NCBI GenBank assembly: GCA_018902385.1
Contig: JABSSW010000051.1
Coordinates: 186,001-250,000 of the forward strand
Source: Physcia stellaris
Lineage: Eukaryota; Ascomycota; Lecanoromycetes; Caliciales; Physciaceae
Length of the DNA stretch: 64,000 bases
Direction: 5' to 3'
The position numbers and the translations under genes were made by a program. The notes under the pieces were generated by a model. It did no database searches. It saw only the letters and a list, made by a program, of their open reading frames with translations, and was not told the origin of the DNA. Below, piece by piece: positions 11,201-23,856 of the stretch. Within the stretch, counting starts at the first letter, position 1; every line of letters starts with the position of its first letter.

Positions 11201-14200
11201 AGGTCATCTTTCGAGCAGTCCTGCATAGGTATTAAACCCGCGTCGCCCCGGAGAACACTATTGGTAAGCCTTTCTACGAACACATCCTTGATTCGTTGGT
11301 TAAGGAAGTAGACCGTCGGGAATGCGCCTGAGCAGCGATCAATGACCTCTAGACTTCTAGGAAACTCTCGACGCAGGTGCTGAATATGTGTTTTCGCGAG
11401 TTTGAGTAATGTCTATAGCAAATCCAGAGTCAGCATTGACAGCACCGGAATTTTAGACGTGCTACGAAAAGGGACTGGCCACACGTTTTCGTGGTGCGAC
11501 AATCCATATACTGGTGTGAATACAATTTCACAATTTCACTAGGGGGCATACCCGTGTACATCACCGATCACCCGAAATTGGAAGAAAAATTGAGATTCTC
11601 GATGAGAATGAGATCTCAACCCACGTACCTGCACTACTTTCCACCGGTTAGGGTGACCATCAACCAGACTCTGAGATCCAGAAGGATAGATAAGCTGCGT
11701 TTTTACCGCTAGCATATGGTCACACTCGTCGAGAATATCTCTAGCTTTTCGAGAAAACCATGACTGAAGCTTTATCATGTAGTTGGATTGTGATATGCGG
11801 CCATAGGACAGCTCCTGAAGCCCACTCAACTGGAACGACAGTAGATGCTCAGGAAGGGCCAGGATGACGCCTCTGCGATTGAATGTCTCTAGATGTAAGT
11901 TATGGTATGCCTTGATTGATTCAAAATCCGTTGGTGACTTCCGGGAGAATGGGATATGCTTGATTTCTCGATTGATTAGACCACCAAGACGGCTGGATAG
12001 AATTTGTGCTGCCTGAAGGAGCAATGACCGAGGGACTACAACCCTGACCAGGTTTTTGCCATCCGCCAATGCTGCAGCAACCATGGGAATTATCACGCTT
12101 GACTTTCCTTGGCCCATGTTCATCTGTAGTACAAAATTGGAAGTACTGCGCGGAGATGCAATCATCGCTCGGGCGACCTGGAGCTGATCTTCTCTGATTA
12201 TGAGGTTGAAGTCGATTTCAAGTAAAAGCCAGTCGATGTGATCTTCGACGCGCCAGCCTTTGTGGGCGGTGCTACGCATCTCGCTTGCAACTTGAATAGT
12301 ATCTTTCCGCAGGTGCGCATCCCGAATGCGCAGAAGATGCTGCAGGCCAACGATCGATACGGCATAAGGGAGTAAATGGTTCTGAACAATATCATTACCT
12401 GCACTGCCCTTGATTCCTTGCAAGGCTTCCAGCAAGGTCTGAGGAGTAATGTCTGGTAACAGTCCGCCATGTTGGTACCACTGATGCCCTTTGACCAGCA
12501 GCTTATAGATCAGATCGAACTGTCCTTGCAAATCCTCCCGGGCGGACGATATCATTTGGTTGAGTACAGTCGTGTCCACCATTGGAGCAGCATCAGAAGC
12601 TTTGCCAGCTGCTTGATCGGGCAGCTTCCGTAATTCCAGTAAGCTCGAACTCAAATCTTTGCCGTAAGCTACCCTTACAGGGTCTTCACTCCTAGCGAAC
12701 AGGTTGACAATATCTTGAAGTTCGGCAATAACGTTGGGCTTTCTCGTCGAGTATTGAGCTGGACTATTTGTTGAATGTGTCAGCATTCCCAATTTTCGGT
12801 AAGCGGTGTGCTACAGGGTAGATTCTTTGAATCAATAACGCACATGTTGTCTGAGTGCTCATGTAAGAGCCCCAAAGGGCGAGTAAAGAATCAGAAACTA
12901 CGTACATTTCTTCTTTGGTGGATGAGACAATGTTCTGATGTGAATTGTGTGCTGTCATCTTGATGGAGTCGTAATCGGAGATTGGAGAAACCTCTGCTAC
13001 CTTGACCCTGGTAGAAGTAACACCAATGTTTGGTAAGCCATTGACATTAGCTACCAAGCTCATAGGCTTAGAGAAAAGGTCTTGTAAAGATAACCGATGG
13101 GTCGAGGGTTTCCAGTATCGGTACCAATCCATTATTCTCTCACCTCCGGAGTGCTTCTCACAATTGGCGGGCTTCGCGCATTTATCAAGGAGAAGTTGAA
13201 CGCAAGCTATATGCTCAGAAAGCTGATGATTATCCACTAGTCGCTCCCACTCTGGCTTGACCGAAAGGAGGGCCTCATTAACTTCAAGTAAAGAAAGTTC
13301 GGGGAGGTCATCGACTTTCAGTTCGCGGCTAGGCCATTGCGCTAAAAGATGTTTCGCGAGAGTCTTGCAATCCTCTTCACTCGCCTGTCATGATAAGAAA
13401 GTCATTAACCCGCATCAAGAAATAATTGAAGGATTTTTGAATCCGCACAAAGCGGTCCAAGAGGCGTATGTTGCTCGATGAGCTACAGAAAAAACCGATT
13501 GTGATGGTTGGGACGTACCTCTTCGAACTTCTGTTGGGCCAACTCGAGTCTTCGACGCTGCTTGCTGTGCATTGTGACTGAAATAAGAGCACGTTCGTCT
13601 TCAGGGTAGGAAAGCCGATGCGGCCTAATGTATTGGGATAGCATTTCGACATTGGGAACTTGATGCCGTCGGAAACGGATGAACTCAGGGCCTTCTGGCA
13701 CCTGCAGGTCCAGGGTTTCATCCATTACAGCGATGGCTATCAGTGAGCTCAGGAGCGCCATGTCAATTTGACCGCCGAAAGCCATGGTCGCAAATACAAA
13801 CATCAGCTTCCATTTGTCACGTTCACCCTGAGCCTGCTGGCAAACTCTGAAAAAACTTCCCCAACTGGCTGCAGGCTCAAAGTTGATCAAACTCGAGAGC
13901 AAATGGGCCTCAAAGTCATGAGTGTAGCCCTGAATCAAAGGCCTGTGTAGAGTTCGGTGTCAGCGTTGCCAGTCACAGATGCCTTGTAAGTCGAGACAGA
14001 TCTCACTGTACAGAAGAGCTCGAAGAGGAAAAAGAGAATCCGAGATCTACTTACCACTCTTGCAACCTAGCAGCAAGATCCAGATTCACATCCATGTTAC
14101 GAGACCATTGCCATACGAGAAATGCAGCTTCAAACGCTTGCTTACAGCCTGAAGACTTTAATGAATCGCGTGCCTGGTACTGAACGTCGGCCCCAACGAC

Positions 14201-17200
14201 AGATGGTTTACGACCTTGGATCGGCTGTAAAGTTTGATTTCGTGACGTAGCACGACGAAGAAGATGCGAGTTTCCTTCGTGCAGGTTGACTGGTGCCTCG
14301 CCACTGTTCAGGTGAAAAGGATGCAAGGCGACGCACTGCCGCAAGATATCCTCGATGGCAGGTCTGAAACTATCATTTTGTGATGCGGTGGTTACAGCAT
14401 CTGACCACGTTATCTTTTGAAGTGCCCTCATTTCCTCAGGATAGTAGACTCTTGTTGGCGTGATGTCGGCGATAGCGGCTAGTATTCGATATGATTCAGC
14501 GTCAAGAGGGGCCCAAGGTTGTGCACTGGCGGCTTGAAGGCTGCTCAGAGCTTCTTCGGTCCCTGTCCTACCAGTAAGCGGGTCTTGGTTGAACGATGCT
14601 GTAATTGCGTGACAATAGGCTTTGAAGTACATTAATCGCGGCTCAGCTGCGCATTCCAGTCGACCTAGCAACTAGACGTGGCTCAGACACGTTAGCCTAC
14701 AGCACTTGCGATATATTCTATAGCGTAGTCTGGCGAGACAATTATGGATGTTCTGACTTTGTTCGGCAGACCGTGTACGCTGCCGAAGACATATCGTGGG
14801 ATGAATGGACCGAGAAGTGACTTTTGGAAGCGGATGCACGTACCTTGTTGATTGAGAATCGGGCGTAATATCCCGTGTGACTGATGGAAATTTTCACGTG
14901 AGATTCGTGGCTTTGAATCTCTGCAGGTCCCATAGCTACTAGAATACTACGGTTCTCCGGTACAATACTATCACAGAGAACCAATTTGCTCTTCATCCCA
15001 TATAGGGTACCTGCGTCCTGGTCCAGATCTATGAATGCGCGCAGCTGTCGCGACTCAAGTAGTCCATCGAAGCTGACTCGAAATGATAGCTCAAGTTCAG
15101 GTAGGTCTACCGTGATGTTGCTTTTGAGAGGCTGAAACATGACCATTTTAGCCCGCCTCTCAAAAGGCTCAATAATTTGAGCAATGCGTCCAAAGATGGA
15201 GCTCCGTGGGTCGACCAACATACTGGTTCTACGGAAGCCTTGACTGGTCGCAAGGTTTATTTTCCAGTCGCTCATCTTGCTCCGCCACATGGTTGATCGT
15301 GGCCTGATCTCTACAGTCTGGGTCTGTATATCAAGCCAGTGGACGCAATTATGAATTAGAGGCAGTGGTAGGTCCGGCGCTTCCCGCGGATAATTACCTA
15401 GGAATATCGAAGGTGGCAGGAATTCCAACATGGTTGTAGCAGCTACACGGGGGCGGACCCGCATAAATCGGTAACCGTCTCTGAAACCAAAATGGATATC
15501 GTGTTCTTCAAACGGACTAGCAAGCATGTAAGACAAGCCTCGAAGATAGGACGGGTACGTGAGAAAAATGCGGTTGCCGAAGAATTGTTGAAAAAGTCTT
15601 GCCTGGAAAACTCTTCAGGAAGGCGGCCAAGGAGCTGTCCATCAATGTAAAGAGTTCCCTCGATTATATCAAAGTGTATGCTCTGTTCCGAAACCGCTTC
15701 ACCGCCAAAGGATTGAGCGGTAACCCAACCATCTGCCGGAGCAGGAAGGATAATCCATGTAGTAAATGCTCGGGCAGAATCTCCTTCAGCTTCCATCCAG
15801 ACGCTATTGACCGCTTCACTTACCGCTGATTGCAAATTTTGTACTGAGCATCTTAGTTGCGACTCCAGGCTATGTACCAGCTTGAGACCACTAGTGTACA
15901 GACTTCGCAGTGATGCTGGCATCTTCTCGATATAGCCGGGTTCACTGAGGGATAAATTATCCTTAATAGTAAAAGCACACTCAAGAAAGCAAGTGAATGC
16001 AGCGTGCTCAAATTTGTCAGCGTCCTCTGCTAGCTCGATTATAAATGTTTTCCGGCAGAGCAATGCAGCATGCAAGGATTCTCGTGATCGCTTCTGTGCC
16101 GTTTCAACGTCGGCGGCGTTACAGATCTCTCGCCTTAATTGTCGGATCCAGGTGTGTGTTATTTTACGTACAGATAACAAGAGGTCTTTCGCTTCGTCAA
16201 CAACGTCAGGAGTTGTTCCGAGTGACCAAATTCTTTGCACGATCACAAGTAAACATTCTATTGTTTGTCCCTCACGCCAATTCGTCGCAACAGCGTCAAG
16301 GCGCTTCCTGGCCTGCGTAGCTAATGACTTGCAGAATACCCGATCATGGAATACCGAGTGCGTCGCACGTAGGACGTCACCTTGTTCAGATGGCCCTGCT
16401 CCCAGTGCAAGTTCCGTTATCAAGCTGGTGATTTCGACGGACCCAAAGTTGATATTGGATGCCGCTAGCTCGCGCAGGACTTTTAGCCATTGTATTCTCA
16501 TACCAAGTCGAATGTCTTGGAAGCTCGTAAATTCGGATATTGTGAGATTATTAGGGCAATGCGTTTGGCTTGCCACGACCTCATTAGCGGAAGGATAGAC
16601 ACCGTGAAACGTTGGATGCAAATATTTCCGCAGTGAAGCCCATACCGATTTGGATGGCAGATCAGCTGAACAAACTTCGGCAAAGCTTGGCCTGTCTAGA
16701 TACTTCGAGGTCCACAGCTCATACTCGCGATCATACATTCCATATTTCAGCCCGTGGGCCAAGCACACTTGATCAAGCTGGGTTGGGAATGGAACCGTCG
16801 CATAATGGGTCTGGTGAAAGGATTTGGTCCGCGAAGCTAAGGTGATGAAACCCTCTGCACTGTAGATTTGAAGTCAGCATTTCCTCTTTCGTGTAAACTC
16901 AGGCTGTCCGTTACAGCTGCTGATTCTAATGAAATTCTGGAGAAGGGAGAAGGGAGGGGCTGCTTGAGAAGAATTTACCTGCTTAAAAACTGTTTGAACC
17001 CTGGAAAGTCACGAAGCAGAAGCATCGGTTTTCTATCTGGGGTCGTGTCTCCTCTAGCTAGCATCAAGAGCTGCCAAGTACTATCCCGCCAAGCAGCAAA
17101 GCCTCGTGGGAGGAGTATCTCGAATACAACAGCTTTGGCATCTACATCTTCGGCTGGGAGAAGGTCCTCATGGATCTGTATCCGCATCCGGGTCGCTGCG

Positions 17201-19441
17201 CGCTCAAGATAATGCTTGCGGCAATGACGATCGTCATGATGTCGGATCAAAGGATTGAAGTCGTCCTCTATGTACAGACAAGCTGTTGCCGAAGCTTGTC
17301 TCATTAGATCCTCGTATTCTGCGCTCTTGACGGCCAATTCTTGCTCTTTTCGCGACTTCGCATCCTCGTTGGCCAGCCCGATTTTTGAGTAAAGATTTTG
17401 CATATCTTGATTTTGGTCGAAAAACCGCACAGCAAAGGAACTCTTGGTTGGGTTGCCGAGCACATTAGAGAGGTTATAGGAGGCACTAGTTCGACGTCCT
17501 TCGATGTAGCGCTCGATGCGTTGTAGCCGGTACATGTCGGAGAGATTCGCTAATTTCAAGCAGTGCATCAGATCCGGGGGAAATCCTGGATCATAGTCTG
17601 ACAATAACGGATACAATTTTAGAGATACCGCGTCTAAAGCCATCCAGATCTCCATCAGTGTAAGCAGCATGAACGAAGACTGTTCTGCGTTCTCTTTGTA
17701 CGCCCGTCGAGCACGGGATTGGTAGCTTCGCAGGCTCTTTCTAAGTTCCAGGACGATCGATTCCGAGACTGACTGTAAATCTGACGCCATGATTTCTTGG
17801 ACTTCATTCGCAAGCTGTACCTCCATGCCAGTAAGACAGTAATAGTCCGTTGTCGACAGATGGCTGGACTGTTGTGCGTTGACCCAAGTGGAAAAGCGCC
17901 TGAGTCTAGATTGACGCTGTGGCAGCTTCACCTGGACTCGTGACTGACTATACATGACCTCTATTTCTCGCTTTGAGGTAAGCATTACATTTTGGGAGAA
18001 GCCTTCGACTACAAGACATGTTTTACAGGACAATCGTGCATGTGGAACTTCCTCAGTGCTTCGGTGGATATCGGAAGAAGGTAAAGAGGCTACGGAAACA
18101 CGTACCTGTCAGTATCCGGTTCAGAGAGTGGCGGCTGTGGTGTAGTGAAAGGACAGTACTGTCAGGATCAGCCCGCTTAGGTAGTCTGTACATCTGTCTA
18201 GTGTCACGCAACCGAAGACGGCTCCCTTCATCGTTCAATCGCGTTGTGATTTTGTTAAACGTCGACTCGAACATTCGAGAGTGCCGGTCAAACAGGAGTC
18301 GAACAAGTTCCGACACGGTTCGACTGCCAGAGCCATCCTGGGCTTCTAGTTTGGCTATCCGACGGGCGAGCTTTGCTCGTATAGATACGAGCCTCTCCGC
18401 AGGAAATGACTCTTCGGAGCAGAATCGATTACATAGGGATGACATGAAGGAGCACATGAAGAACTTATAATGGAAAACCCCTTGAGACCCAAGCAGCGAG
18501 CAAAGCCATCGTTGGATGGTGACCCGCAAGATCAACCACGTCGCACTTCGGCGCCAAGGATTCTCAGCGCCGTCGCTCCAGCAGACTTCATCGCGTACCC
18601 TTTTCCGTGTTAGTATCGGAGCATGCTTGCGGCCGACAGCTTCAAGGATGGCCATGAGTAGTTGGCCAACGATTGCTGGAGATGCGGTATCGCGACTTTC
18701 GTAGGCTTGTGAGCCCGCTTTGAGAGCCACTGCGGCATATTGTTTCACCGGCTCTAGACTGGCTTTCTCTAAGAACTCCGCGATGCTAGCTTGGAATTCG
18801 TGATTTTCGTAGGTAGCGGGAGGAATGACGACTGCGCGGCTGGGAAAATCCCATTCCAGTGACCCCTGTGCTGCGAGCACGTCAGCTGCTCGAGGAGACG
18901 CTTCCTGAATGGGTTTAGGAGTCAGCATTGTCTTTAAAAAACTGTGTCACGATTTCGGTACGAAAGAGGAAATAAGGCTCCCAAATCTACTCACAAAAGT
19001 TTCTACCATGTAACCCTCCTCCCTCTTTTGTATTACTAGGCCGGAATTCTGTAGGGCGACGTGTAGTATTAGAAGATCCCCGTCTTCTGCGCCGCGCAAC
19101 GCTGTTCTAAGTGAGGTTTGGGAAAGTGACTTGGCTTTGCTATGCAGCAAGCTGAAGGTCCGGATCGAGCGGTGGATTGTGGACCTACAGGTTCACATGG
19201 TCAGTCGAGACAGATTCGAATGATCATGACGGGGTAGGCGCGTCTCAATATCGAGTGATCGACATAGAGGAACCCACCATAGTTGGTAAGACGCGGGCTC
19301 GCTTGCCTCACGGAAGCTCGCAATGGCCTCAAGCAAAGCGTCCAACAGAGCCTGTTCACCTTGGCCAACGTCGCTCCGTTGGGGAAGCCTTGATGGGAGA
19401 AAGATGTGGTAGTACAGATAGTCAAGCCTTGAACTACTCAT
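8221..19441 (-). CDS. Giant DUF6606-DUF3638-DUF3645 protein (about 3,200 aa)
   Basis: One very long fungal gene of at least a dozen exons. The start at 19441 opens the DUF6606-type N-terminus (YYHIFLPSRLPQ). Exon 1 ends at 19278 and joins 19184 by a 93-nt intron. A long alpha-rich middle follows. The DUF3638 core holds the P-loop-like MNMGQGKSSVIIP (about 12095-12120) and DILDECDHML (about 11710-11735), resembling helicase motifs I and II. DUF3645 holds VVYLDEAHTRGVDLK (about 9750-9775). The last intron is 8349-8441, and the C-terminus reads GQDFSQTMMGEMCRG before a stop at 8221. Family function is unknown; automated pipelines often label homologues ubiquitinyl hydrolase-like, which I cannot support from this sequence. 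The frame slips once without an intron at a T5 run (15591-15595). Confidence 0.88.
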
Positions 19442-19737
19442 GGCTATTGAAGTGCTTGGTTGCTTCCTTGTGAGGGAAGGTATTGGTGATAGGAAAGAAG
19501 GAGTGGAGTTGGAGAGTCCTGCTTACTACGAACAGGTATCTTAAAGTACGCGTTGATTTCAAGTGTCAAACGAAAAGCGAGACGCAGACGCGCCAGGCGC
19601 GAAATGATAAGGTCATCGACAGGCAACAGCACAACACCCGTTGTTATCATCCGGAAGTTGGGAAAGCGTGCGGCCACTGGCAACACGGGCAAATCGCTAT
19701 TCCATGGCTACTTATGCAATGACTACATCGCATGGCT

Positions 19738-20054
19738 TTACTGACATTCTTCGCTTAAGTCCTTTACATACTCATCAATAGACCAGATTGACTGAGTCAA
19801 CACGAGCTTTCTCAACAGTGGTGTAAGAAAATGGGCGGGGGCTGATGGAAGGAGACCACGTGGAGAAATACTTCTCTTGGTTGGGGAGAGCTTACCGGCG
19901 GCAGGCTATCGATCTTTAGTCGAAGCAGCAGTCCGCTCCATGGAGTCATGCTGCGCTCGTACACTCGGTTATTGAGTTTGTCTTGCCAGGTACGGGAAAC
20001 CGTGTCATTGAGCTTATCAGCTATGCTCAAGACTCCCGAACTGTACAAATCCAT
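19738..20054 (-). CDS. Small hypothetical protein, frame slip at a C5 run
   Basis: Unrecognised. Exon 1 from 20054 gives a natural-looking stretch (SIADKLNDTVSRTWQDKL, MTPWSGLLLRLKIDSLPP), followed by a good GTAAGC donor at 19893. After a CATCAG acceptor, the frame that continues sensibly (TPLLRKLVLTQSIWSIDE, then a stop at 19738) needs one more base in the G5/C5 run at 19837-19841. With that caveat the product is about 87 aa. It lies just upstream of the giant gene on the same strand, so its transcript could also be leader sequence of that gene. An in-frame upstream ATG at 20153 is an alternative start. Confidence 0.38.
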
Positions 20055-21094
20055 TATTTGGAGATATCTCGATAAAGAAAACATCAACACGTCGACTGTG
20101 GAGGCAAAGGGGACCAATGGCAACGATGGAGAAAAATAAGCAGTCGTGGACATTATTGATGATGCTCGCGCTTACATGTACCTTAGTTCTACGGATATTG
20201 CTTGCCGGATCCCGCTAGTTTGTAGATTACCAGTACAATCAAGGTAAGGTGTGCTTGGCAGGGGGTTTCAGGAGGCCGACCAGGAAGCCAAGGAGTGTAC
20301 TTACAAGGCCTGAAATATCTAGTCATTTACTCGCCGCTCCACAGAATTACAGCATTGCACATCGCGATTGTAGTTTGACATGACAGTATTGCTTCCAGTG
20401 GACATCTGCTGTATTTAGCTTCATGCTATGTGGTCCGAAACATGGGGGTGAGCAAGGACGGGAACACGATCTAGGTACAACGCCAAAGCAATATTTTCAC
20501 TTTTAGGAGGTGTTCCTAAAAGGGTATTGGCCGTAGAAAAGAGACAATTAAGGGCAGGGGGGTATAGGACGCTATAAAGAGGTTCAAAGTACACATTATG
20601 TTCAGAGCGGATATCCCATTCAGAAAGAGAGGTCGAATGACAGTTGGGCGAAATGGATAGGTAGAGATTGATGATAGGGAATCACAGGAGAGAGGGGTGG
20701 ATGGTCAAGCTCTCGCATGACAAGCTGCCGGCATGGCAGAGATATGGCTTCCCAATGCAAGACTGTTCCACCTGAAGAAAATCCATCTCCCCATGTAAGG
20801 ATCGCAGTATACCTAATCCCATCAACAGGAACAAATCTGGACTTTGAGGTTGTTTATCTACAGCTATTCCAACAATTCGAAGCCTTAAAGCTATTGACAT
20901 GTGCACGAAGTCAACTTTCCAGCTACCTCGTTACATTTGTTTTAATCGCTGTAGAACTACGGTCTGAGTTAAGGTACCTATCCAAAGTCCTGTTGACCAG
21001 AGAAGTCTTTAAAAGTAGTTTTCTTCGTGAAGCCAAGGATTCCTCGTCAAGAAGTCCATTGTGCAGTCTGGGCTTCAGCTCTTGGCTGAGCTAC
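20055..21094. other. Intergenic, no supported gene
   Basis: About 1 kb between the small hypothetical gene and the 2EXR-type gene. A plus-strand ORF from 20717 runs into 21286, but from 21095 it is antisense to the 2EXR-type gene and has no domain. I see no other structure. Confidence 0.5.
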
Positions 21095-21883
21095 TTATGT
21101 CCACATCTCCCTGCAAAGATAGCGGGCTACAGCACTCGGAGGCGTTCTAGGTGTCGGTCGAAAGGTCCAGCTACATCGGAACCCCTCAGCATCATCCTTG
21201 CCGTACGCTCCTTTGACTGCGTTCCTGTAGAAGCCATCTTTGTCGATGGAATACCAGTTCTTGGCAACGGCAATGGCGTCGGCTAGATTCTGGAAGATTT
21301 CGCGAGTCGACGCCTTGTTGTCCAAAACAACGATCTCGAGCTCTTGCCTGACGTCCAGCGCAAGAATTCCTTCTAGAATCATAGAATTAGAGGCCACTCC
21401 GGTGGCGAGGGGACGCTTTTTGAATTGCTCGTTAAAACGACCGGTGTTGAGAGAAAAGCATAAGCTGAAATGCAGCAACGAGCCGAGCCCACGCCGTAGG
21501 GCCAAGGTAGCATCCGCAATGTCTTGCAAATCATCATCAATCATGTCATTTTCGTAGATGCATACGCCAAGATGTCGAACCAATTTGAGTTTGTGCAGCG
21601 GGAATGGTCTGGCATTATCCGCGTTGTCATCATTCGACCAGTAGTAGAAATGATTCTCGCTGTACAGCACAGCAACAGCCTCGGTGTGAATTTGTCGAGA
21701 GCAGCGAAGAATTGCGGGTTGGAGTCCGGCACCCTTCCCTCTGTGCCTTACACTACCTAATAGGTTACCACCTTGGCGCCGGCGTGAGTAGTGGAAAGTT
21801 ATTGAGAATACCGAACTGTGGAGGAGGTACCGATATATTATCAACCTGATCTCGACCGGATATGACATAAATGATGGCGCCAT
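21095..21883 (-). CDS. 2EXR/F-box-like fungal protein, single exon (262 aa)
   Basis: An intact single-exon gene. It opens MAPSFMSYPVEIRLIIYRYL, the Pro-x-Glu-[IV]-Arg start of the large fungal 2EXR/F-box-like family. The family's second block follows: GLQPAILRCSRQIHTEA then VLYSENHFYYW (about residues 55-80). Paralogues of this family are abundant in Pezizomycotina and mostly uncharacterised; some are thought to act as substrate adaptors, but no molecular role can be assigned here. There are no membrane segments and no signal peptide. The C-terminal half has basic/aromatic residues (RCSWTFRPTPRTPP). Its upstream side faces a 660-bp spacer. Confidence 0.85.
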   Translation of the reverse strand: MAPSFMSYPVEIRLIIYRYLLHSSVFSITFHYSRRRQGGNLLGSVRHRGKGAGLQPAILRCSRQIHTEAVAVLYSENHFYYWSNDDNADNARPFPLHKLKLVRHLGVCIYENDMIDDDLQDIADATLALRRGLGSLLHFSLCFSLNTGRFNEQFKKRPLATGVASNSMILEGILALDVRQELEIVVLDNKASTREIFQNLADAIAVAKNWYSIDKDGFYRNAVKGAYGKDDAEGFRCSWTFRPTPRTPPSAVARYLCREMWT

Positions 21884-22548
21884 TTCGTATTGATATTTCT
21901 CAAACCTCCGGCACTGACAAAATGGAACCGATCATAAACTGCGTGGTAGGAGGGAGGACGAAGATTGAAGGGCTTTTTTCCCCGAAAGTTCAGAGTTGGT
22001 CGACTTGAACCATGTTAGCAAATCGGTGTCGTTGGAGTCTCACGCTTGTAGGACACAGAGGCTCGAGTTTACAGAGTTGCGAGAAATGCAAGGTGTTGAT
22101 TTGCTCGTTGTAGTTGCCAGCTCACGAAGCTGAAAGGTGGTGGAATTCCTGATGGGGAACTGACAAATGTTATATGGAAATTCGAAATCCCAGTACGGTA
22201 TACGGCCTTTGCAGGGTTGTCGTGACTCGATGGATGATTCTATGCCATACAAGCGCTTAAGCTTGAGGCACTGAGACTGAATGAGACGTTGTTAAGCGGA
22301 TCACAGCAAGGAGCATAAGCTTGGATTGAGGTTTGTTCGCAGGAACGAGGTCTTGGTTTTAGTGGTAAAAGATGATGCCATTGTCGACGTGACAAAATTG
22401 AATGTCGTCGGCTTCACTCGCCTATCGACTTCAAGTGAATTCCTCATGCGTTCATCACTACGAGAATCGTGACTCCACGAAAACCCGAGACACTGGAAAC
22501 ATAGATGATTCAAAGTGAGGAACCTCAACGATGTCAGTCATATCCACA
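21884..22548. promoter_or_regulatory. Spacer holding the 2EXR gene promoter
   Basis: 665 bp between the 2EXR start codon and the 3' end of the royal-jelly-type gene; both genes are on the minus strand. No conserved ORF was seen. Confidence 0.4.
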
Positions 22549-23856
22549 TCATATAGCTGGCCCAGCTCCAATCCGCACCCTATAACTATACCAGGGCCCC
22601 TTCCTCGCATCAGTGTTATTGTACTGAAATGTAGGACTCAGTTCCAACTGATTCGTACAAAAGTACAACCATCCATCCCAGATGGCAGCCGAATCCGCAT
22701 GCTGAATCAACCCACTCCTGACCAGCGTTTTTACCACATAATTATCCGGCGCCACAGGTCCCTCGCCCCCAGCTGGCGTGCCGTTAACCTCTTCAGTAAC
22801 ATACCGCTGCTGAGTCTGGACTTGATAGATCGCGTTCTGCTCGCTCGCCATCATGTACAGAACTCCTCTATCATCGGCCGTGAAACCCGCCTGCTCCGAT
22901 CCTAATTGGCCAGGGAATACAACCGCGTCCAGTACCTCCTGGTCGCTGGCTGAGATATCGATGAGGATATCCTGCGGGATATAGTAGAACCTGCGGCTCG
23001 CGAGTACGCCCCAGTAAACGTTACCAGACTGTAACGCGATGCCATCGGAACCAGTATGCGTGAACATCTTCTGCGTCCCGTTCCAGCTGTACACAGGCTG
23101 GCCGTCATAGGAGCCTACATAGCTAGGATCGGCTTTGACGACTGAGGTATTAAAGAGGCGGCGGACGGCGGCGCCGGTGTCGAGGTCTATGGCGAGAAGG
23201 GAGCCGTATTGGCTTTCATCGGTGATAAAAGCGAAGCCGGCTGTGCCGACGGAGTTGTTGATACGGACATCATTGGCGTTCATGCCGTCATGGAGGAGGG
23301 CCGATGGGATCGGGTAGCTACGGATGAGACTACCGTTGTTGGTGAGGTTGAAGGACATTACTTTGGCGCCGAAGGGAGTTGCGCTCATAGACCCGGGAGA
23401 TATGCCGCTGTCGACGACCCACATCACGTGCTGGGGGTCTTTGGGGTCAAGGACGACGTTTTGTACGTTGATAAAACAAGTAGAGGCGTTTTGGGTAGCG
23501 GTACAGTTCTGGATCTCGGGATTTGGCCATGGTCTCTCGGCTGTAAAGTTGGAGGCGATTACCACGTTGTTGGGTGTGGGACCACTATTTCGAGGATAGG
23601 TTAAGTAAATGTTCAGTGAAGGGTCAACAGCAAAGCCAGTGGGCGCTCGTTCGACACTGGCATGCACAGCTTGTATGGGAGGGCCAATGATTGAAAAATA
23701 GTCAGGCGTTGCACCGATTGTGCCATTGTCGCTGTATATTAGAGCACCTTCAAAGGGTGGGCAGGCGAGGAACGGGCAGTCATTGCCAGCAAGACCCTGG
23801 GCTGATGTGAGGCCCACAACTGCAAGCACGCTGAGAAACATGGTGAAGATGGTCAT
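22549..23856 (-). CDS. Secreted major royal jelly/yellow family protein
   Basis: A 435-aa intronless product of the MRJP/yellow family, a six-bladed propeller fold found in insects, some bacteria and scattered fungi. The start at 23856 is chosen because it opens directly into a signal peptide (MTIFTMFLSVLAVVGLTSAQ); in-frame ATGs at 23898 and 23961 would only add a non-signal leader. Family landmarks are GFAVDPSLNIYLTYPRN, the FNLTNNGSLIRSYPIP block, ANDVRI and GFAFITDESQYGSLLAIDL. Many N-x-S/T sites fit secretion. The frame is intact. Fungal members have no firmly established activity; related proteins bind small ligands. Confidence 0.88.
   Translation of the reverse strand: MTIFTMFLSVLAVVGLTSAQGLAGNDCPFLACPPFEGALIYSDNGTIGATPDYFSIIGPPIQAVHASVERAPTGFAVDPSLNIYLTYPRNSGPTPNNVVIASNFTAERPWPNPEIQNCTATQNASTCFINVQNVVLDPKDPQHVMWVVDSGISPGSMSATPFGAKVMSFNLTNNGSLIRSYPIPSALLHDGMNANDVRINNSVGTAGFAFITDESQYGSLLAIDLDTGAAVRRLFNTSVVKADPSYVGSYDGQPVYSWNGTQKMFTHTGSDGIALQSGNVYWGVLASRRFYYIPQDILIDISASDQEVLDAVVFPGQLGSEQAGFTADDRGVLYMMASEQNAIYQVQTQQRYVTEEVNGTPAGGEGPVAPDNYVVKTLVRSGLIQHADSAAIWDGWLYFCTNQLELSPTFQYNNTDARKGPWYSYRVRIGAGPAI

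Noticed and set aside
15443-15595. Reading the DUF3638 region as two separate genes
   Set aside because: The two overlapping frames continue one domain with no stop, promoter or intron between them; a single-base slip at a T5 run explains it.
20717-21286. 189-codon plus-strand ORF
   Set aside because: Its 3' part is antisense to the well-supported 2EXR-type gene and the rest has no motif.
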